From Ficedula albicollis (taxonomy: Eukaryota; Chordata; Aves; Passeriformes; Muscicapidae): DNA of 64,000 nucleotides. The position numbers and the translations under genes were made by a program. How positions within the stretch are numbered: the first letter of the stretch is position 1; each line of letters starts with the position of its first letter. The stretch spans positions 14,063,915 through 14,127,914 of the forward strand of contig NC_021685.1 of NCBI RefSeq assembly GCF_000247815.1, in the 5' to 3' direction. Positions 12,559 to 26,300 of the stretch are shown here, piece by piece. The notes under the pieces are model-generated. The model worked only from the letters and a program-made list of their open reading frames with translations. It did no database searches and was not told where the DNA came from.

Positions 12559-13221
12559 AGCATGATGTGAAAAATTCTTATTTCAGCACTGCAGAGGAGA
12601 AGCAAAGAACAAAACTCTCACCTGCTGATGTCTATGATAGTTTACAGCACAGAGCTCACTGTTGTGACCCACAAAGTACTCTGCCAAGGGAATTCCACAA
12701 TTCTTATGCAATAGCATCCCACTGCTTTTATTTATTTCTCTGGCAAATATTACCTGGGGCATTTTAAAGGGATCCAGACAAATCAAGGTCAGGAATACAT
12801 TTATCCCTGCCATATCTTACTAAGTATGGCATAGACTGAAAAATAAAAAAGGGATCCAGACAAATCAAGGTCAGGAATACACTTATCCCTGCCATATCTT
12901 ACAAAGTATGGCATAGACTGAAAAATAAAACAGCATGATGTGAAAAATTCTTATTTCAGCACTGCAGAGGAGAAGCAAAGAACAAAACTCTCACCTGCTG
13001 ATGTCTATGATAGCTTACAGCACAGAGCTCACTGTTGTGACCCACAAAGTACTCTGCCAAGGGAATTCCACAATTCTTATGCAATAGCATCCCACTGCTT
13101 TTATTTATTTCTCTGGCAAATATTACCTGGGGCATTTTAAAGGGATCCAGACAAATCAAGGTCAGGAATACATTTATCCCTGCCATATCTTACTAAGTAT
13201 GGCATAGACTGAAAAATAAAA
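12559..13221. repeat. Recent nested tandem duplication, layout A-B-B'-A-B
   Basis: A unit of about 207 bp (A, 12559-12765) is followed by a unit of about 82 bp (B, 12766-12847), a second diverged B (B', 12848-12930), a second A (12932-13138) and a third B (13139-13221). The whole A-B repeats with a period of 373 bp. The two A copies look identical apart from one visible T/C change (GATAGTTTAC against GATAGCTTAC). B' differs from the outer B copies at two visible places (CACTTATCC against CATTTATCC, and ACAAAGTATGG against ACTAAGTATGG). The outer B copies are therefore closer to each other than to the middle one, which suggests B duplicated first and A-B' or A-B later. The identical 66-residue and near-identical 76-residue frames inside the copies follow from the duplication and are not genes. 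Confidence 0.95.
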
Positions 13222-16200
13222 ACACTGGTATCTCTGCTTTTAGAATAATATTAGTAATAGTAGTCACAAGCTGTAATAAACTGTCAGGGCTCCCGAGAAT
13301 GTTACCACACAGTGAACATTTTATGTTAATGTCTACATTTCACTCTATTGGGGAAACCACAGAGCTGTCAACAAATACCAGAAATTAATCTTACATTGAA
13401 TCAGAGACAGCAATACATTGATGAGAGATGTGATGACAAACACTCCTCTCCAGTCATTCCCAACAAGCCTTTAAACAAATGTTACAGCAAATGTGTGGCA
13501 TATTTTTACCTCAATTCAAGAACTGCCCCTGACGTCAACAACAGAAGACTACACAGTTCTACAACTGACGGCATGGGACCAACAGGGAGCAGGATGGTAT
13601 TTTATTCTCTACATTCAAGACAGATTTCCTTTCAAGACCCTTGATTTATGTTTCCCTGACCGCCTGTGCAAAATGGAAATAGATGATGCTTTTTGCCAGT
13701 TTTTAATCACAGCACATTTGGTACCCGCAGAAGCCACTGTTTTTGAACTTCCTTACAACCACACTACCAGTCACACTGTAAATTACAGGGTTTCTGAGAA
13801 GAGAATATCAATTCAATGTCTTAATTCTTTTCCTGCAAACAAGCCTGAGTACTTACCTCAAAAGAGGTGATAGGATGCACCTCATCATATCTATTTTGGA
13901 ATCTTGAGATTGTCTGACACTTAGAGACAGAACGTGGCCACAGCTGTAACGTCCAGTGGTTATGGATGACATGGAACTACGACAGCCTTGGTACATAAAC
14001 AGGACCTCAAAGCAAAATGGCTGAAGTACATGAACAACCAACATGCAACTCTTATTATTGCAAGTAAATATTTTCAATTTTAGACTTTAATATAACTTGA
14101 TAAAGCAAAACCAATTAGGTTTTTGGTATTCAGATTCATTATTAAAATAACAAAAGGATGCAAAACCTGTCTACAAAACAACATTGGTTTCAAAAAAGCA
14201 AGTAAAACTAAGATATGCCATGCAGTTGACAGCGAGGGGAAGAAAAACAAAACAAAACACCCAAAACAGGAAAACCCACAAGTAAAAAGTATTTTCCTCA
14301 TGTGATAAAATCAAGCAAAACAGAGCCAGACATGTCCATTTCACAACCATTTCAGAAAAGACCAGGACTTTCCAGCTTAATATTCATTCAGGACAAACCC
14401 CAGTCTGTGAAACAGCACTTTTAGGAGCTTGGTCCTGCATCAGCTCTTCAGATCTAACAGGGCTTTAGATATTTCTTTATAGAGAAAGTTGTGCTTATAT
14501 TGTATCTCATACCACATTCAATATAAATACAGAATATCATCTCTGCCTGAGACACTGCACTGCAGTCTTCTGTCTTAGCTATTGAGAGAATCTGAAGTTT
14601 ATCAGATTTAGTAGCTTCGTGCTGCTGGGCTTGGAACTATTCCACAGTGATCCTTTTTCCTCTGCTCCCTGCTGCCACAGGGCCAACAGACAGCAGGGCT
14701 GGCACTGGGCACAGCCCCACCCAGCCTCCACTTCTGCGCTTCTGTTTCGAGCACCTGAATAAAAAACTGTGTAAAAGCAAAATGGACAACAAGAGTTTAA
14801 AGCTGAAATGTAAGAAAAACCCTAAATGTTTCTTGCAGAGGCAAGGAGCAGAGTGACAGCTGAGAAATGTCCAGCACATGGCTGTGTGGGTATGGCTGAA
14901 CCTGCATGTCAGGATGTCACAGAGGGGCTACATTTACACACAAAAGACCTGTTCAGTACTTGCAAACTACCCGGAATGTGGTAACAAGGTAACACAATAA
15001 GCAATAGTAGCAAAGGTTTAAATATATATGCATTATCACAGCTAGCTAAAATTTTGGGGCTTTGCTATTCAAACTCTTCTATTAAGCTCATCGTGATGGC
15101 ATCTTCTGCACAGCTCGTTCTACAGAGCTCTCCTCCATGACATTCTCATCTGAAATATTCCACCCTCTACCCAGGGGCTCATACAGAACTCATCTATCAC
15201 AAAGACTTAAATAAGCATTCCTGTATATGGCCAAGAAAGGAAGGATAAATTCCATCCTGTAACTCTAACTTCAGGTTTTTCTAAGTTCTAAATACCAGCA
15301 AGAGTTTTTGGTTCTTATTTTTCTAGCTTCTCATGAAACTTTGGCAGAATCCACAAACTCTTTGCAACTATCAGTGATTTATTGATTTTTCAGACCAAAG
15401 CCCTTCTAAAATATTCTAGTGCAATTTTATGAAATCAAACTTAACAAAAATCAAAATAATTTTGAAGATGCTGTGATCTTGAATATTTAAAAGAGCATAT
15501 GTGCTATTTTAACACTAATATCCCTCTAGCATATAAAGGCATGATCAAGGATTAATGAGTTTTTTTATTACAACTTCTGAGCTGTGAAAAAATATTCCTA
15601 CTAACATTTCAAAGTGAATACAGAACCCAGTAATCTTCTTTTGTGTGCATTATGAATATTTAGAGATGCAGAACAAAAGTCTTTCTTTACATGGAAAAAC
15701 CTGAAGACTGTTAGACTCCTCCTCTTGAAAGCTCAAGCACGAAACTTTAGGAAGAAAGGAATAAACATAGTCCAAAAACAATCCATGACTGATCTAATTA
15801 TGATATGTCTCTATGCATTCTGTTCTTTCCAGGTAAATCAGCCAGATCTTTCTGTTGTTTTATTTATTCCAAGTATTAAAATAATTAAAGAGGAAGATGC
15901 AGAAGGCACAGAGCGGTGAATGTCAAGAACACTTAATGCAATACCCTAATGATGAATGTTCCAGCATACTCAAAGAATCAAGTTTCTCTAGAGATTGTTT
16001 AAATGAAAATAATGTAATTGCACAAGTAGCATAAGCTGAGTGTGTGTGTGTGCACAAGAAAGAAAAGGAGAGAGACGAGTGGCAGTCATCTTTCTTGTAG
16101 CTGGTGGCGTGCAGTGAATAATTGATCATTCCTTCCTTCCCTCTGATGAGTTCACTAATTCTCTCAGTGCCACACTCCTGCAAGTGTCAGGATCACTATT

Positions 16201-16379
16201 AAACCAGCAGAGGAACCCAACAAGCCCCTGAGAATACCTACTGTCTGGGATGCCTTTTAAAGCACCAACTGAAAAATTAAATGTGAAAAGCAAGAAGATG
16301 ATTCCGAAGTCTCCTTCACCTCTGCTGTGTGCTCTAATGCTGTACTTGATAGGCACTGTGCCACAGCCCAACACTGAAT

Positions 16380-16570
16380 TTATGGCGCCTGCAATTTGTA
16401 ATAAAAGAAGGGAAAGTAGATAGAGTCATTTAGTTTGTTGAAAAAATGGCATTAACTGCTTATTTTATATGCAGTCAATTAACAGCACAATTTACAGACT
16501 TAAAAACGATTTGTGAGTTAATTTGCACTTTTGAAAACGATGGGCGTATAACAGCCAAAAGTATTCAGTA
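16380..16570. other. Possible conserved non-coding element
   Basis: The block contains TAATAAAAG, a TATATGCAG POU-like site, CAATTAAC, GTTAATTTGC and TGGGCGTATAAC in close succession, with little simple-repeat character. This resembles enhancer-like conserved DNA. The call rests on motif texture only. Confidence 0.2.
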
Positions 16571-16960
16571 TGATTTCAGACTGAATAAATTCTCTTATGA
16601 GATAATGAATTAAGGACATTGCTCATTTCAAAACCCGAAGACAAAGCTGCCTTGTGCTTTAGTCTGTGGTTACAGGTATTGCAGAAGATAGGGGTTTTGT
16701 CTGGTTTCAGTGAGCCATAGAAACTATTCAAAGGTAAATTATTTTTCCTACATTTCCTACATAAACTATTTTTCCTACATCCTAAGATGCTCACTGCCTT
16801 ATTTTTCAGACTGTTAAGGAATACAAGTGCTCAGATGGACAAAGCTGTGGGTACACACCTGAGTCACCTAATAGGATTCCTGTTTGAGTAAGGGCAGATT
16901 TGCCTCGAAACACTTCAGTAAATAAAATACTCCCAGCAACAATAGCACAAACTTTTTTTT

Positions 16961-17012
16961 ACAATATCAGCTCTTCACATAGGCTCACAATATCAGCTCC
17001 TCACATAGGAGG
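16961..17012. repeat. 26-bp imperfect tandem duplication
   Basis: ACAATATCAGCTC(T/C)TCACAT is followed by AGGCTC in the first copy (from 16961) and repeats 26 bp later (from 16987). The copies differ by one T/C change before they diverge. Confidence 0.8.
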
Positions 17013-20000
17013 CAAGAAAGCTATTTTATAAATAATGTGGCAACTAAAAGCTCTAGCACTGCTAGGTAGGTATCCCATTCTGTTAGAGAAGTTCTCCAAA
17101 TACAGAAAGAAACAAAATGAAACCAGATAAATCAGGAAAATCAAACTCAGAGCTGGGTTGACAAACAACAATATGGGAAACCACCTGTACAAAAAATAAG
17201 CAAAGCTGAGCAGAACAATGACATTAAAAAAATGTGTAGCATGTGTACAGTCCATGTGCAGAAAGAAAAATATGCCAGATTTTCAGTGAAAGGCATTCAC
17301 CTACCAGTCTGTCAAAACAGAAAAACATTATCCCCTAATATAAAGCATGGCAGGTTACTTTGTCAGAAAAGAAACCGAATATGGTACTGCTGAGTTTATT
17401 ACTGTTCAACATCATCCCCTTCTTGTTGATAGGAATGATGCCCATGGAAGGTTTAGGACATCTAGTAGAGAAGCCACAAGGCACAAACCAAAGTGCTGTC
17501 TGGGCACTCACAGAAATGATGGAACAATATATTTTGAACAAACACTTGGACTCCATGAAACCACATTCACATGCCAAAGCAAAAAGCTTGAATTTATACT
17601 AAGCCTGTACACGGACAATTCCTGCTTTGCAGTCCAGTGGGTGAGGAACACGTCCCCAGTCTGTTACCCTGGCTAAGGGGCCATGGGACTGCCTGCCATG
17701 GCCTGTCTGTACCTCCTGCTCCAGCAGGAATGCTCAGCACACATGGACACACACAGACATTGCTCTGGCAGGAGAAGACCACAAGAACTGAATTCCATAG
17801 AGAAGACTGCACTTTTCTGACATGCACAGACAAATAAACAGCAGAGCAGAACATAAATGTGTCACAAGCTTCCTTCCAATCTATCATCTCTGCCATTTTG
17901 ATACAAACCTTGAAAAAGAAATTTCTGTAGAGACCCAACCCTGGCCTGCTGTCTATAGCCACCTGTGGGACAGGGTACAGGTAGGTAACCTAAATCCCAA
18001 GCCATCATTTCAGTGACACTTGGACATCTTCCTCTAAACAGGCTTTGCCCACATTCCTGTATTCTCATTTCTGCATTAAAGGCCAGGTGGCAAGGCTCTG
18101 TAGGCTGCTGCAGTTTAATCCTACTGACTATAGGAATCCTTCATCCTTAACATTAACTCAAGGGAGTTATCCTAATGTTCTTTGCATCTTACTAGAAATT
18201 CCAGGTTCAGTTTAGAAAAACCATTTACATGCTGATATTTTGCATAAAAGCATGTTAACTGGAAAGTAGATATGCAGAGATCATTTTAACTGAAAGTAAT
18301 TGCTATGTAACCAAACTTTCTTTGATGTTGCTCACCACAGAATTTTCAGCCAATGTACAGCATTGGAAATTATGATGTTTATTAATACTGTGGCTGAATA
18401 AAGGTTAAAAAGAAATGTTTTTCTGTCTCTATTTTTGACATATCAAACACTTCATCTTGAATTCAGTGAAGAAATAAGAAAACTAAAAAATAAAAATTAA
18501 AATTGTGTGAGTGATTCAGAAAACTTAATTTCTGTTTCAAAATTCATCATCTGTAATACTACAGATTAACTTAATTTAATACAAAGTTGCTTCAACCAGA
18601 ATAAAGTAGTATTTTAATTAAAAATATTCAAAAGGGATATTCCTACATATTTCAAGTTGTTTTTTTTCTAAAATACAAACCATGAAAGCTTATACTTTCC
18701 TACAAATAATACTTTTGATTTCCCTTCCTGCTCCACTGCAGTAAATCTAGCTCCAACTATGAGTCAAGTGTCACAAGTTTCTAGAGAAGCAGATGTTGTA
18801 CATGAGAACTGTAATTTCTTGGAGATATTGTTCCTCCATTCCAAAGGAGGACATCAAATAAATCCATTTGCTCATGCTTTTAGCTAATGCTATTAGGTGA
18901 CACAGCCACAAGAATTTCAGATTAAATAGGTACATTAAGCTCAAGGACACAGGCAAGGCAAACAAGCACAGACTGAACTAAAATCCCAACAAAATCCCAA
19001 CACCCTCAAGTCTTATCATGGCAGTAAGAGCACAAGACACACTCAGAAAAGTAGATTCTAAATAGGAAATAATCTAAGAGTGAAAGAAATCTTGTTTTCT
19101 TGGGAGTAATGCAGAGTGGATATAGTATTCCTCACAGAATGGCAATGCTTCTGTTAAAGCTTATTTCCCCAATCTTAGCAAATGAAAACTGGACATGTAT
19201 AAATATTAAAAGCAACTTATGGCAGTTTATACACAATAAAACACTTCCACAGAAGTTCTTCCTTGCATTTGTCACCTTTATAGCTACAAAACACTGGTTA
19301 TGACACACATGAAGTACACACTAAATGTCTAACCTGGGAAACATGCTCATTTTTTGAAAGACTTCCTTCAAAAATATGTTTAGGAAAAAACCAAACTCAA
19401 CCAAACTAAAGACCCCACAAAGTGTACCCTTGTCTGAAGAACTGGAAATAGAGACTAACTTTGCCAATCTTGATTTTTAAAGAGGGCAGAGAACATCCTC
19501 AAACGCTCTAACTAAAAAAATACAAATAAAACCTGACAGACTGGATAGTTATACAGTAATAACAGTTACAATGAAAACAATTTCGTGTATTTATTTTTAG
19601 GGAATCACTGTTTGGAGAGAGAGCAGGTAGCATATTCACCCAACCTGATTCACAATTGTTTATTTCATTATGACTCTTTTGCTTTCCCACAGGACCCTGT
19701 AAAAGGAGGAGATTCATTTGGTCTGCATATCCTGCAGTAAGTGAACTTGAATACTGCCATTTATATTTATTGGCGGATCATTTTAAAAGCTTACAGCAAA
19801 CAAAGAAACAAATGCATGATTTACAGTACAATTTTAAAAGCCAGGAAATAGAAAACAGGAAACAGAAACTCCTACTGGATGAAGAAATTTCCTTCCTCTC
19901 CCTCTGCCCTGCCAGGATTATTAAAGAGGAATCCTAGATGAAGAACTGAGTTAATTTTTTTCTAGGAATTTCATTACAAGTCTCTATGCATACTGTTGTG

Positions 20001-20247
20001 TATTTTCAGGCAACATGTTTTTAAAAAAGAGTTAATCCTACTAATTAGTCATAAGCAGGCCAAACAAGCATTCCTTCAGTCAAGTGCTACAAAAATTAAC
20101 CTGTAAAATAATTATTTGAAACAAATTTGAAAAAATTGAAACCTTTCAGATATTTTGTGTTTTCATTTCTGATCACATGGCCAGATCCTCAACAACTCCA
20201 TGACTACATAACTTCAGCTACTTGCACTCACAATTTATTTAATGTGT

Positions 20248-20391
20248 TTCTCTGGAGCATACAGTGGAATAAAAAACCCAAAACCTTAGGAGAGATTTTC
20301 CCCCCTGCCCCATTACAGGTTCTCTGGAGCATACAGTGGAATAAAAAACCCCAAAACCTTAAGAGAGATTTTCCCTCCTGCCCCATTACAG
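20248..20391. repeat. 72-bp imperfect tandem duplication
   Basis: Copy 1 (20248-20319) and copy 2 (20320-20391) both begin TTCTCTGGAGCATACAG and end CTGCCCCATTACAG. They differ at a few places, including the length of the C run after AAAAAA, a TTAGGAG/TTAAGAG change and CCCCCC/CCCTCC. No gene is associated with it. Confidence 0.95.
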
Positions 20392-23300
20392 ATTGAGTTC
20401 TGAACAACCTTCTTACATTAAGTCATCATTTAATGAAGGAATCCAAAATGAGCTGTAATGCCCAAAGAGCAGTAGTGTGTAGTTGTTTTTGTGAAATATC
20501 TTGCATGGACTCTTAGGGTTCAGACTCTCCCCACTCTGCCAGACGCTTCTCTTGCTTAAAATGCAAACCCTGGGGCACAGCTCTCCCACAGGGATTCCTG
20601 CATCGCTAACTCAGCTGCTGTAGCTCCACTTCCATAGAATTTTGCTACTTTTTTAATGGCTTGGAAAATGTGTTGAGGGCTTGTACATATATTAATATGT
20701 TCCCCAACACCATGTTTAAAAATGCATAAGTGATCAGATGAAAGAAAACCTGCAATTTATCTACTTGTATCAATATTATATCCCACAGGATATTTTTTCT
20801 CTGATTCCAGCTGAACTGTTATACTCTTAATTTCAATACACATTCTATCTGGAATTTACCTCAAAATTTCAGTTCTTCCTTGAGTCCCTTTCCACTTCCT
20901 TGAAGAAACAGCTGATGCTCTGATAGTCTAGGTAGCATTTGTTGTCCTTGATGGATTAATCCAGAGTTCTTTGATTTAGTAAAAGGGGAAAAGTCCACAC
21001 AACTCCCTCCTTGGCAATATAAATTCCCCCTCGGCAAAGCAAAGCAACTCCATTAATGAGATACTTTTATACCACTTTGTATTCTACTGAAAAAATTAAC
21101 ATAAACATGTCAATCATATCAAGTGGATGTAATTTGTCACTTTTTTAAAATCAAAGCTGTATATAACTATTTCAAACTATTTTTGATCAAAATTGCATAT
21201 AACTATAATCAATGGCTAAGAGATTCACTGAAGATTTAGATAACTACAAGGCCATTGCACTAATTTTAAACACTACTTTTTTTCTAGACGTTGTATATTA
21301 TTAAGATCTCAATTATATATTAATTATTAAACATTAAAGGGTGCTTAGACTTCACACACTATATCAGTAAAACGTTATCACTTAAGCTGTCACACCTGGC
21401 TCACTGCAAATTAGTACTCTTAAATCTTTCTACTCTAGAGCATATAATTTAAAAAGGTCAATTACTTCCCTAAAGAGTTTTCGTCATTTGTTTTGTATTT
21501 TTAGAGAGTTTCTAAGCCTCACTGCTTGTTTTTCTCTACACTTATTAGTAGCACTTAAGTTCTTCACTAATCAGCAGTGCACACATCCTCAAGCTATAGG
21601 AACCAATATGAGGTAGAATTTCCATAACCATCAAGTCCAGGTTCACTGGTTCATTGTCCCTCATTTCAGGCCAATGGGATTTGTGGCACTATTTCACTTA
21701 GGTTCCGCTAAAAATTCTACCCATGTCCTATAGGAGCCTTTGCTATTTGCTCTTTAAAATAGCATTTCTGTATTCCATTTTTTTTCTGTTCTGCTCCACA
21801 AAAATCCACTCCAAACAGATCAATGCTATGTGACCACATGGAGATAGATCTATCAGCAGGATTTCCACGACAACATGGAAGCTTAGGTTATCAAGCAACA
21901 AATGAACAGATGGTCCTGTCATTCCTTATTTCAGAAAAGGTGATTGCAGTGATAACATCTGCTAATAAGCCTTTCTTGAGTATCCTTTAGAAAGTCAGCA
22001 AGCAATGGTGTTAGAAATGAAAGATCAAATTGGGTCAGACATGCTCTTCTCAAGGTGCACTGTAGCTTTCATAAAGGTAATAGCAAAATGGATTGAATGT
22101 TCACTCCACATCAGCTGCTCTGAAAGGACTGAAAGCATGTGAAGGATGCAGCACACAGGATGCATGGCTTAGAAGAGGAGAAGTACCTGGCCTATGTAGA
22201 ATGCTCATCAGCATGGAAATGTCCCAGGGTAATTGCTTCATGTTGTCCCAGCTTTTTTATTTTTTAAGTCTTTAGGTCAAATTTTAAATATTTTTTCTAC
22301 TGCTGGAATGACTGAAAGTCTTTAAAGGAGAGAGAAATCTGAACTTCAAATTTCTCCATAAACGTGTTACACTATAAGGTATTTTAACTATTGTGCAATT
22401 TGACTATTATAAAACAACAGTCCATATAATATTACAAAACGCAGGTGAAATGAAAAAAAAAAGTATTTGAAAACAATTAGCTCTCATTTAAAATTTAGCC
22501 TATCAGTGATTATTAAATAGACTTCTCATCTTTGTATATTATGATGCAATCAGACTTTCAAGGTCAACTACCAGATGAGTAAGATTTTCAAAACTCCCAG
22601 ATATTAATTTCCATAGGCATCTATGTACTTGCATAGTTAGATAGGCAATTAATACTTTTTAATAGAAAGGGTTTTGGGATAATTTAAAATTTCTAGTTAT
22701 CTACAAAACCCCACAATTCTTCACTGTCCATTATCTACGGCAAAACACTGTAAATTAATAAATTTGATGGTGGTTTGATTTTGAAGGTTTTTTATTTGTT
22801 TGGTGGGTTTTTTTGTGTATTTTGGTGTTGTTGTTGTTGTTATCTTACTTTTTTCATTGTTCAAATAAGATGAGGGTTGGCTGTAATATCCTCCATTTAT
22901 TCTCCTATCCAGAATACAAGCCCTAATTGTGTATCATCTCTTCAGCAGGACTCATATTTCAGGACAGCTGGGCCTTTGTAATCAGGTTACCCTCTGCTGC
23001 TCAGGGAAAGAGTCAAAGAATTACCATTAAGATAACAATTGAATAGAGTTCATTTGAAATTTCTGAGAATCTTCCACTTAAAGAACACTGAAAGAGGCTC
23101 TGCTCAGCATTTTCACACAGATCTTCTACAATGAATACATTCTAATACAGGTTTTAGTAAAGCCAAGATTAGTGTTTGAGCTCATTTCACAGTAAAAGCT
23201 GAACAAACATATGAGGTACTGCTGGCCTAAAGGTCCTCATATTCAGCCATGTTCCTCAATTTCAGAACTGAGATGTTTCCCATGAAAACCCATCTGTCTC

Positions 23301-26300
23301 TGGTTTCTGGAGCTGCTCAGCTTATGTCAAATAACAAATCTGAGGATGAATTACCAAAGAAAGATTTGTAAACATTACCAGCACCAGCTATCCAATGTAT
23401 CTCCTTACCAGCTCTGGGGAGAATAAGATGACACTCAGACTGTGATGAGCAAAGACAATAAAAACTGCACCCTGTTTCCAGCTGTGGTTTACATTTCTCC
23501 AAATGTGTTCTCCTTGTTTATGATAAAGAGATACTAGAGAAAAATTGCCAATGGGTGAACATGCTTAGCAGCACTGTTTACAGTAAATTCAGCTGGTGAC
23601 TTTGGAGAAGCCACCCCAACTCTTCCCAGCTGAAGCCAGAGCACCATATCCTCTGTTCAGATTAAAATGAGGACAATGATGCATTTTAACCAAGACAGAT
23701 CAGGGATACCACTACTGCTCTATGCCAGTACACCCTTACCCAGTCATATCTGAAAAGGCTTCTTGTATAGTGTCTACCATAACCAACTGCTTTTATTGCT
23801 TAATTGTTCTCAATATGTCAGCATTCAATTGTATTTTATAACTAATTGCTCTTATTATACGGGTGAGGAACCAGTGGTGAATTTCAGTTTTTCTTGTTGT
23901 TTTTTTCATGATTAGGATGTCATTCACATTCTAACCAACGTTTTGTTCTGTTTATGTGGTATGGCAGAGAGAAGGCTAATAAAGTTATTTCTTCTAAAGT
24001 ATTTTAAATACAATGGGATGAATTACAAGCTTAATTTTGTTTAGTTACCACAACTTGTGGAGGGCAGGATGGAAGGCTGCTGAGCTTGTTTGTGAGATCA
24101 TAAAAACTGAAATGGTAATAAGCAAGCTTATAATCTGCTATTCTCTTTACATAAGATAGTGAAGCCCAGGATGTTCAGTGAGACGTGAAATACAAACCCC
24201 AGCAGATATAATATCAAAAGAGGCTTTTTTAAAGAACATACTTTCACTTTTCTGTAACTGTTTACAGTGCATTCATGTGTTGTGGAAGACAAATAAAAGT
24301 ATGTAAAACAGTGTGTTACTGTTATGCTACATAACTTTAAAAAAAAATATTTAAAATAGACTACTTTACAATTCTGTTGCAATGCTTTTCCTGAATGTTA
24401 ATATGTTCATTAATATATATGTAAACAGCCAGATATCTTGAACTATTTATAAAGTAGTAACACTTTACTAGGGAAATATCATCTTAATTATACTACCATG
24501 AAATGCAATCTGATTAATTTATTTACTTAATAACCTCTTTTGGAACTAGGTGCTTCAATTACAGTCATTACAATCCAAAAACAGGTAAATAAAGACAATA
24601 AAATACATGAGTCTCAAATCAAGCCTCAGTGATCGCAAACCCAAACTCCCATTCAATGAAATAGCTGGAAGGGTCTTGGTTAGAGCTGGGCCCTTCAGAT
24701 TAGAAAGCCCTTCAAACCCAGTAAGAGAACTAAAACTAACAAGGAGAGGCCAGAAAAGCAAATTTCCAAATACCAAGAGCAGGCACTCCCTGAGAAGCTC
24801 CAGCTGCTGTGGCAGACACTCCTAGAGGAGCTCCAAAGTCTCTGCAGTCACCACAGTCCTGTTTCTACACCACCATGGCACTGCCAGCTGTGCAGAGGAG
24901 CATTCAAAGCTTCCTGCTGGCCTTCCAAAGTTGTTTAATCTATCCAAAATCTCTACACACAAGGCCACAGAGAGCAGTTGATGGTGATGCTCCTGCCTCA
25001 GAGATGTGCCACACAGCTCACAGACAGTGCAGCACCAGCACAACTGGGATAAAAGGGAACTACAGACTGCTCTGGGAGTTGGGTGCAGCTCCAGACAAAC
25101 AGGACTCTGTTCATCCATCTACATAAAGCAAAGATTCCTTTCAATTTATTCGAATATGCACAGTCGGAATTGAATGAGCCTAAAAAGAGGGAAATAGGCA
25201 TTTTCAGAAAAGTTGCACACTACCTTTCCGTGGACTATCATTCAGAGACAAACAAGGAGACCCTTGCTTTGAATTAAAAAAAAATAAAGAAAAAAAGCAC
25301 AAAGTACTAGGTTTCTTAAAGCATTATACGGGGCAGATACACTTATTTCTAATATCTACCTGTTTAATAAAAGATAAATTCTTTACCAGCCTATATTAAT
25401 AATAATTATCTACATTTTGTGGAGTTACACTTTAAAGTTTCCCTTATTCAGACACATGGAAGAAAATGTTTCTTCTATATTATGCTTTGCTATAGACTAA
25501 TAGTAATAATAAGCTTAAATTTATTTTTTTTAAAAAAGCAGTTCACTGTGATTCTCAGACTGTACTTCAATCTGACTGTGTCAATACTCTAATGGTACTT
25601 AATACACTTTTCCACTCAAAGTCAGAGAAGTGCTGAAGCACTTAGCTGAACTGGGGCCAATATACAATAATCAATAACAGATCTTCTAATCAGCACAGTC
25701 CATTAATAAAAGAGCACCGAAGGAGGAGGGCAAGTACACTGCCCTGCTGCTGTGTGTCATTAGCAGATTCAGGTCACAGGAAAGACTCCTGAAAAATGAA
25801 ACAGCATAAACTTGGCTACAGCCTAGATACAGATCTGAGGAGAAAACATTGCAGGCCACCTGCCAGAAAGCATTCCTTCTCCCTAAACAGCTCACCATTC
25901 TGGCCAAAATTCCACAGCATGGAAACTATAACTACCTTTTCAAAAAGTTTTTTCATGACCAACCATTAAATAAAGAGGTATAAGTAAGAAGACTTATATT
26001 TGAATGCAAAGTAGGTACACATAAGGCTTGATTCCAAGCTAGTGAAGAAGTCTTAGCAGATGCTTCAAATACTCTTGCAGACAACACAGCTCCAGCAATA
26101 GATTTGGAAACACTGATGGCTCCTCAATTAAGAATTTGGAATAGGATTTTTAAAAGAACCTGAAAGATAGATATCCAGCTAAACAGAAATACAGAATACC
26201 CTGGCAATAATAATAATAGTAGTAGCAATAATAATAGTAACAGTAATAATAGTAACAATATTCACAATTTCAAAAATATTTGAGAGCAATTTAAGATTTT

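Larger units (their letters stand above)
13222..20247. other. Gene-free AT-rich DNA with minor repeats
   Basis: No gene is recognised. Two overlapping frames at 13348-13870 (98 and 125 residues) have no domain or codon pattern I recognise. A (TG)n run lies at 16040-16052. A 26-bp imperfect tandem duplication lies at 16961-17012. A motif-rich block at 16380-16570 is listed separately. The remainder looks like ordinary bird non-coding DNA. Confidence 0.55.

Noticed and set aside
12567..13186. Duplicated 66- and 76-residue frames as a tandem gene pair
   Set aside because: They are identical or near-identical only because the DNA is duplicated, and plus- and minus-strand frames overlap the same bases.
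13348..13870. Two overlapping plus-strand frames (98 and 125 residues)
   Set aside because: Different frames over the same bases, no recognisable motif, and no splice or promoter context.
17001..17255. Hydrophobic 84-residue minus-strand frame as a membrane protein
   Set aside because: Hydrophobic residues follow from T-rich codons in AT-rich DNA; no start context, domain or partner exon is seen.
24809..25126. Overlapping frames on both strands in a GC-richer patch
   Set aside because: Nearly complete overlap of opposing frames with no domain is typical of a stop-poor patch, not a gene.
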